64,000 nt of DNA from Tricholoma matsutake (taxonomy: Eukaryota; Basidiomycota; Agaricomycetes; Agaricales; Tricholomataceae). Numbering within the stretch: position 1 is the stretch's first letter; every line of letters starts with the position of its first letter. The stretch spans positions 11,780,001 through 11,844,000 of the forward strand of contig AP026542.1 of assembly GCA_026075535.2 (NCBI GenBank), given 5' to 3'. The notes below the pieces were generated by a model that made no database searches, had not been told where the DNA came from, and saw only the letters and a list, made by a program, of their open reading frames with translations. Below are positions 59,211 through 64,000 of the stretch, piece after piece. Both the position numbers and the translations under genes were made by a program.

Positions 59211-62110
59211 TTGATTTTTTCATGTGAATTGAGGGCTGACTTGGATCCAATGGTGCCTGTTTTTGCATTGACTAGTTGCCTGTCAGTTCACCTCCACCAG
59301 CCAGTCACTCAGCACCAGAAGTGGAGGTACATATGCCTTCTGGGGCTGATGTGGACAGCCACCTGTCATTGGCACAGAGAAGGCAACAGCACCAGGTGCA
59401 GATTCCGAACAGATACTGGGATGATCTGCCCCAGGCTTCTGCCTCACTGCCTCCTCCAAGTGAATTGTACACTGTCCGACCAGAGGAAGCTGATGGAGGT
59501 CCTAGTTCTACTGCCAGTAGTAGGTTTCCCACAAGCAACAATCTTTTGGTGGACAAGGAATCAGGCCACCCAATCTTGCGATTGCCTTGCAATGCTTTCG
59601 GTTTATCACACTGCTATTACAGCACCAAGTACCCATCCCATGATCCAGAGGAGTTCAATGACTTCAATGCGCTGTCTGATGTCAGCAACCCCCCACTGAG
59701 TTATGAAGTGGACTTGGGGCCTTACCCAAATCACAGCTCCTTTGCTCTAGGGGAATGGTACTGGGGTGACAGTGTACAAAAGACAAAAAAAAACTTTAAA
59801 AGCCTCATAGACATCATCACTAGGCTGGACTTTCACCCCAATGATGTCAGAGATACCAAATGGGATTCTATTGATGATGAACTAGGTGGGGACAGAGAGG
59901 CAATGTGGGAGGATGAAGACAACTCAGCCCCCAGATGGCAGCAAACATCTGTAACCATTCAAGTCTCATTCCATCGCTTCACTGCATTGCCGGGCCTTCA
60001 GGACTATGTTGTTTATGATTTTTGCCATCACAGTGTTGTATCGATCCTAAAAGAGAAATTGATTGATGATCATGAGTTCTGGCATTTCCACATTGAACCC
60101 TACGAGCTCAAATTGCAGCCAGCCCATCAGGGAAGCTCTGCATCAGAGGACCCATTGATCCGGGTTCACAGCAAGCTTTACACCTCACCAGCCTTTCTTA
60201 AAGCCCATATGGAGCTGCAGGCATCGCAGAGCCTGGGTGCAGCCTTCCATGTGTTGTTGTTGGATTGATGTTTGCCTTGGATCAGACTCATCTTACTTCC
60301 TATGGCGAGACAGAGCTTTGGCCTTTGTATTTATTCTTTGGGAATGACTCAAAATACCATCATGGCAAACCCTCACTTCATCTTTGTAATCATGTTGCAT
60401 ACTTCCATAAGGTCAGTATCTTAGCCCATTTGATGATGGGCTTCCTTAGCTTTTTTCCCAGCTTCCAGACGAGTTCAAGGACTTCGTCACTTCTAAAACT
60501 GGGGGCAAAAGCCTGAGCCCAGCTTTTATACCATACTGTAATTGAGAGTTGTTCCATGCACAATGGAAGGCCATCTTAGATGATGAATTTGTTGAAGCAT
60601 ACATCCACTGTGTAGTTGTAACATGTGCAGATGGGCTTGCAAGATGGTTCTACCTTCGGATATTTACATACTCAGCAGATTACCCAGAAAAGTAGGTTAT
60701 TCAGCACCACTTCATTCATGCCTTCACTTTATAACTGAACACAACTGATAGGATTTTGCTGGTTGGCATAAAAAACTTGGGGAGCTATCCATGCCCTTGC
60801 TGTCTTATCCCTCTGTCTGATGCCTTTAGAATTGGAATGGCCCGTGATGCCAGGAGGCAACAGACCCTTGCTTGGAGAGACACTGCAGCCCATCAAAGGC
60901 ACATCTCCAATGCCCGAAAGTTCATCCAAGAGGGAAACTATGCCATTGATAGTGCTCCAGTGAAGAGATTAATGGATGCTGAGTCGATGACCCCTCTGCG
61001 GTATGCTTGCCAGTGGTTGCTTCTCTTGAGTACTGGGGTAATTTTTATCATTTTAAGAACACATTTTCTGACATATGTACTTGCTCCATTGGGCTTTGAC
61101 ATGTTTCCCATGGCCATTGTTGACATCATGCATGAGGTGGAGCTGGGCACGTGGAGATCCCTGTTCATCCACCTGCTACACATCTTGGAAAGTGCAGGGC
61201 CTACCCACAGTACCCTTACTAGTGAGTTAGATCGACAGTGAAGTGCCTTTCACAAAATCATCATAATGATGCTGCAGCACTGATGCACTCAGATTAGATA
61301 CTGGCAAGTGCCAACATTTTCTCGAGACACAATTTGAAAGTTCTTGGCAAACTGCTCTGAGATAAAGCAGCTTGCTGCTCATGACTTTGAAGATCTCCTA
61401 CAGGTTAAGGCTACCAAAGAGTCAGGCTCCCTTACTTACTGGAGTTATTTAGTGTGCAATCCCAGTCTTCAAAGGCCTTTTGCCAGAACCTCACAATAAA
61501 TGGGTTTTGAAGCTACTTTTCCTCATGGGCCATTGGCATGGTCTCGCTAAACTGCATCTTCACACAGATGCAACTCTAGCAATCTTGGATAGTGTGACAG
61601 CATTGCTAGGCCAGGCCCTCTATGAGTTCAAGATGAAGACTTGCTCCATGTTCGCTACTTACGAACTTAAAAAGGAGGAGAGTGCTAGAAAGTGCAAGCA
61701 GGCCACCCAGAAAAAAACATCAGGTCAAAAAACCCCCCCAACCCAAGAGCTAGGGGCTGGTAATTGTGACAGGGCTGTGGTAGCGAAAGACAATGTGGCA
61801 AATGTGAGTAAAGGGCTAAAGGAATTCAATATGAGCACCTACAAGTACCACACCCTAGGGGATGTTGCTAACACGATAAGAGAATATGGCACAACAGAAT
61901 CGTACTCTATGGAACTGGTAAGCACTGCACATGAGTCTCTTGGTTATCTTTATACTTCATGCTCTTGACCAGGGTGAACTGGAGCATCACACTGCAAAGT
62001 CCAGATACAAGCAGACGAGCAAAAAGAACTACCTGAACCAGCTGGCTCAGATTGAGTGATGCCAGGCCCATGTTAACCAAATTTGAAGGCAACTGAATGC
62101 AGGAAAGGCC
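59211..62110 (+). pseudogene. Plavaka-type (CACTA-like) transposase, decayed
   Basis: Long open part 59276-60268 with YPNHSSFALGEWYWGD, DVRDTKWDSIDDELG, TIQVSFHRFTALPG, FWHFHIEPYELKLQP and RVHSKLYTS; then THLTSYGETELWPLYLFFGN, CNHVAYFHK, an intron (about 60413-60463), DEFVEAYIHC, RIFTYSADYPEK, NLGSYPCPCCLIPL, FDMFPMAIVDIMHEVELGTW (about 61100), LLPEPHNKWVL, GHWHGLAKLHLHTDATLAIL and KYHTLGDVANTIREYGTTESY then ELEHHTAK. This order is diagnostic of Plavaka transposases. Stops near 60692, 61239 and 62056 and lost frames make it inactive. The conserved HEVE(F)LG-type block keeps its acidic residues. Confidence 0.82.
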
Positions 62111-63315
62111 TCTCACTATGATGAGGCGGAGTAACCAATGCCAAGATACTGCATTGGAAAATCACAAAATGAACCAGTAGTTCTCCCAGTATTTTTGCAG
62201 GACAATGGTGGTGACCCTGCTGTTAAGGTGAGCAGGATTGGCAGACTGCTTTATCTGTTCTAAGACCCCTGCTGCTAGGACTTCCTTCCAAGATTGAAAG
62301 CCCACCTTCTCCCTAGAATCCAGCTTATGGTGCAGCAGGAAGCCTCCTCAGCACTGCATCTTTCATCTTCATCCAGAGATCCTTGCAGTAATGGCATCAA
62401 CCATGTCCTATTCAAAAGTGACCACATATATAACCATTGGCTACTTTGAATCAACTACACTGCCTACAATGTCTGCCGAGCCCAGGACATTCTGAACCTG
62501 AACACAACACACCACAACATCATGCTCTTAAATAGTACTGGGGAACAATGCCACCCTTATCTTTACGTGCACGTTCTGGGTATTTATCATGCAAACATCA
62601 TTTATGTAGGGCCAGGAATGGTCAACTATAGCCCTAGATGACTTGACTTCCTATGGGTGCAATGGTATCAGCATTGGGAGGTAGCTGATGGCAGTGACAT
62701 AATGGGGTGGAAGGCTCACCATCTTGATCAGCTATCCTTCCCTCCCATGGCCAGCAAGGATGCCTTTGGTTTTGTTGATCCATCTGATGTCCTGCAAAGC
62801 TGTCATGTCATTCTCTGATTTGCGAAGGGGAAGCAGCACTCAGATGGGGTGGCCCTTTCCAAATGGTGAAGATTGGAAGGAGTACTATGTGGGATGGTGA
62901 GTGGATCAGAACTTGAAGCAGGTTTAACATGACTGATGAGGACACTGATCTTGGTGCCATCAGCTTTGTAGATCGTGACATGATGATGTGATATCACTGG
63001 GGCCAAGGCATCAGGCACACTTACTGTCATGATTCAAACCCTGTTGCTCATGACTCCTTGCCTCAAATCGAACAGCCTGAGGATGACAAAGCTGATGGCC
63101 TTGAACCGTGGATATGTGGAGAGCATGGACACAATGAAGTCAGAGGTGAAGAGGGTGTGGAGGGACTTGATGCACTGGAGTATGGTATCGATGAAAGAGA
63201 AAATGAACCACTAGGAGGGACTTCTGACAAAGAGCTTTCAGATGTGGAATCCTGGCAGGAGGATTTGGACTCGGACACATTAGAGACAGTCGACATGTAC
63301 CATTCACAGATTCTT
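62111..63315 (+). pseudogene. Plavaka C-terminal region, decayed
   Basis: Continues with VLGIYHANIIYVGPGMVNY, LDFLWVQWYQHWE, DAFGFVDPSDVLQSCHVI, and FVDRDMMM-stop-YHWGQG (TGA at about 62978, where Arg is usual), ending in an acidic tail DVESWQEDLDSDTLETVDMY at 63316. The last 110 bp form part of the long inverted repeat shared with 46 kb. Confidence 0.7.
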
Positions 63316-63660
63316 TGAAAATAGAGAGGTGAAAAGTCATTTGGCCCATGGCAACCTGAAATAACTCAGAATGTTTATTTTTTTTCTGGATTGAGAGTCT
63401 CAATTGATGATGTAACCTTGAGCAAAGTGTGCATGCACACTTTTGAGCTCATGTCATGTGACATATGGCCATATAAGTACTAACCCAACTCTTGAACTTG
63501 AAGCTTGACACTCCATCTTACTTGTCTTACTTGTCTCACTCATGCATCGCTCAGAGGGTTTCAACCAGCAAAGCCTCGCTGTCAGAAGGATATCCAATGC
63601 AAATTTCAGGACAATGGCCTGGTTTACACCCATCTCATTTGACCCAGAGGGTACAAAGCA
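63198..63660 (+). repeat. Right arm of long inverted repeat
   Basis: Reverse-complement partner of 45686-46177. Includes the Plavaka tail, a spacer with CATATGGCCATATAAG (a TATAAG-containing palindrome) and the first exon of the following gene. Confidence 0.7.
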
Positions 63661-64000
63661 TTTGGGCCAAAGTCACCCAGAATTTCAGGTAAGAATTCAA
63701 GACTTCAGCTTCAATACCTATCCTGATAGTTTAAATCGTGTTGCAGAAATTTATTGATACTATGACAGGCTGGGAACAACTGGAGATGACATCTGATATT
63801 CAACCTGCTCGCCGAGTCCTTAAGCATCTTGCTGAGTCATCTACCCCTGGAGAGCCTATTTCAAAACACCAAGCCATTGTTTATGGGACCCTATTCAACT
63901 ACTGACTGTTGGATGTTGTAGCATCAGTTTACAACCTCCTTCCTGATGAGATCACCCCAGCTAAGTAGAGGGCTGCTGAAGTGCCTATACCAATGCGCTT
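63542..64000 (+). CDS. Unassigned gene, 5' part, runs off the window
   Basis: ATG 63542 begins MHRSEGFNQQSLAVRRISNA, then FDPEGTKHLGQSHPEFQ, a 58 bp GT-AG intron (about 63690-63747), and KFIDTMTGWEQLEM...SKHQAIVYGTLFNY up to a TGA at about 63904, where reading could continue in frame. A TATAAG about 70 bp upstream of the ATG could be its promoter. No function recognised. The twin first exon at 45804 suggests the gene travels with the Plavaka end. Confidence 0.45.

Noticed and set aside
1..64000. CRISPR arrays, rRNA genes, bacterial operons or a TET/JBP oxygenase
   Set aside because: None was seen. A TET/JBP gene would fit the CpG methylation signal and the transposon context, but no such motif was recognised.

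Overview
The window looks like nuclear DNA of a mushroom-forming basidiomycete (Agaricomycetes). The evidence is a fungal laccase split by many 45-65 bp introns, a Crinkler-type (CRN) protein, a decayed FunK1-type kinase, a Plavaka-type (CACTA-like) transposase, a Tad1-like LINE, and several Ty3/gypsy and Ty1/copia elements. Only two loci look like ordinary intact genes: the laccase (13544-15870, minus) and the CRN gene (18887-22270, plus). Nearly everything else is mobile DNA, mobile-DNA debris or repeat-derived sequence.

Layout. 1-8500: a decayed Ty3/gypsy element on the plus strand (gag-protease, RT-RNase H, integrase) that carries a spliced antisense gene (6091-7477) between pol and its 3' polypurine tract. 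8799-11026: a 5'-truncated LINE ending in poly(A). 11027-18886: gene-poor DNA with the laccase, two inverted copies of a terminal-inverted-repeat element and a 307 bp MITE. 18887-22270: CRN gene. 22893-24345: part of an undescribed repeat/gene family. 24400-29180: decayed chromodomain gypsy element (minus). 29190-30172: gene and RT fragments. 30173-40187: a nested block of tRNA-headed, minisatellite-bodied elements, an intron-bearing member of the repeat family, and a complete 7.68 kb gypsy chromovirus (32296-39979, TSD TCCAC) that also carries an antisense ORF (33125-34147). 40188-41188: gag fragment. 42062-43090: copia fragment. 43390-43870: another repeat-family copy. 44893-53302: unknown genes on the minus strand, one split by a complete copia element (47752-53003, TSD AGTCC). 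55038-57076: FunK1-type kinase remnant. 57783-59047: unknown remnant. 58973-63315: Plavaka remnant. 63542-64000: start of another unknown gene whose first exon is repeated in inverted orientation at 45.7 kb.

The strongest signals are four. (1) Two unrelated gypsy elements each carry an antisense gene at the same place, starting about 130-150 bp inside the 3' LTR boundary. Both genes encode a coiled coil followed by a Cys-cluster. (2) The two LTRs of the 7.68 kb element differ at about 35 sites by eye, every one a transition and every one explained by an ancestral CpG. Most in-frame stops in the other elements are TGA where CGA (Arg) is expected. The host therefore probably methylates CpG in transposons. 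(3) A dispersed family combines a roughly 40 bp CCACCC...GGGTGG palindrome, T-rich introns with CTAACTAAC branch sites, and arrays of short hairpins. (4) tRNA-like promoter heads are joined to a 12 bp minisatellite body.
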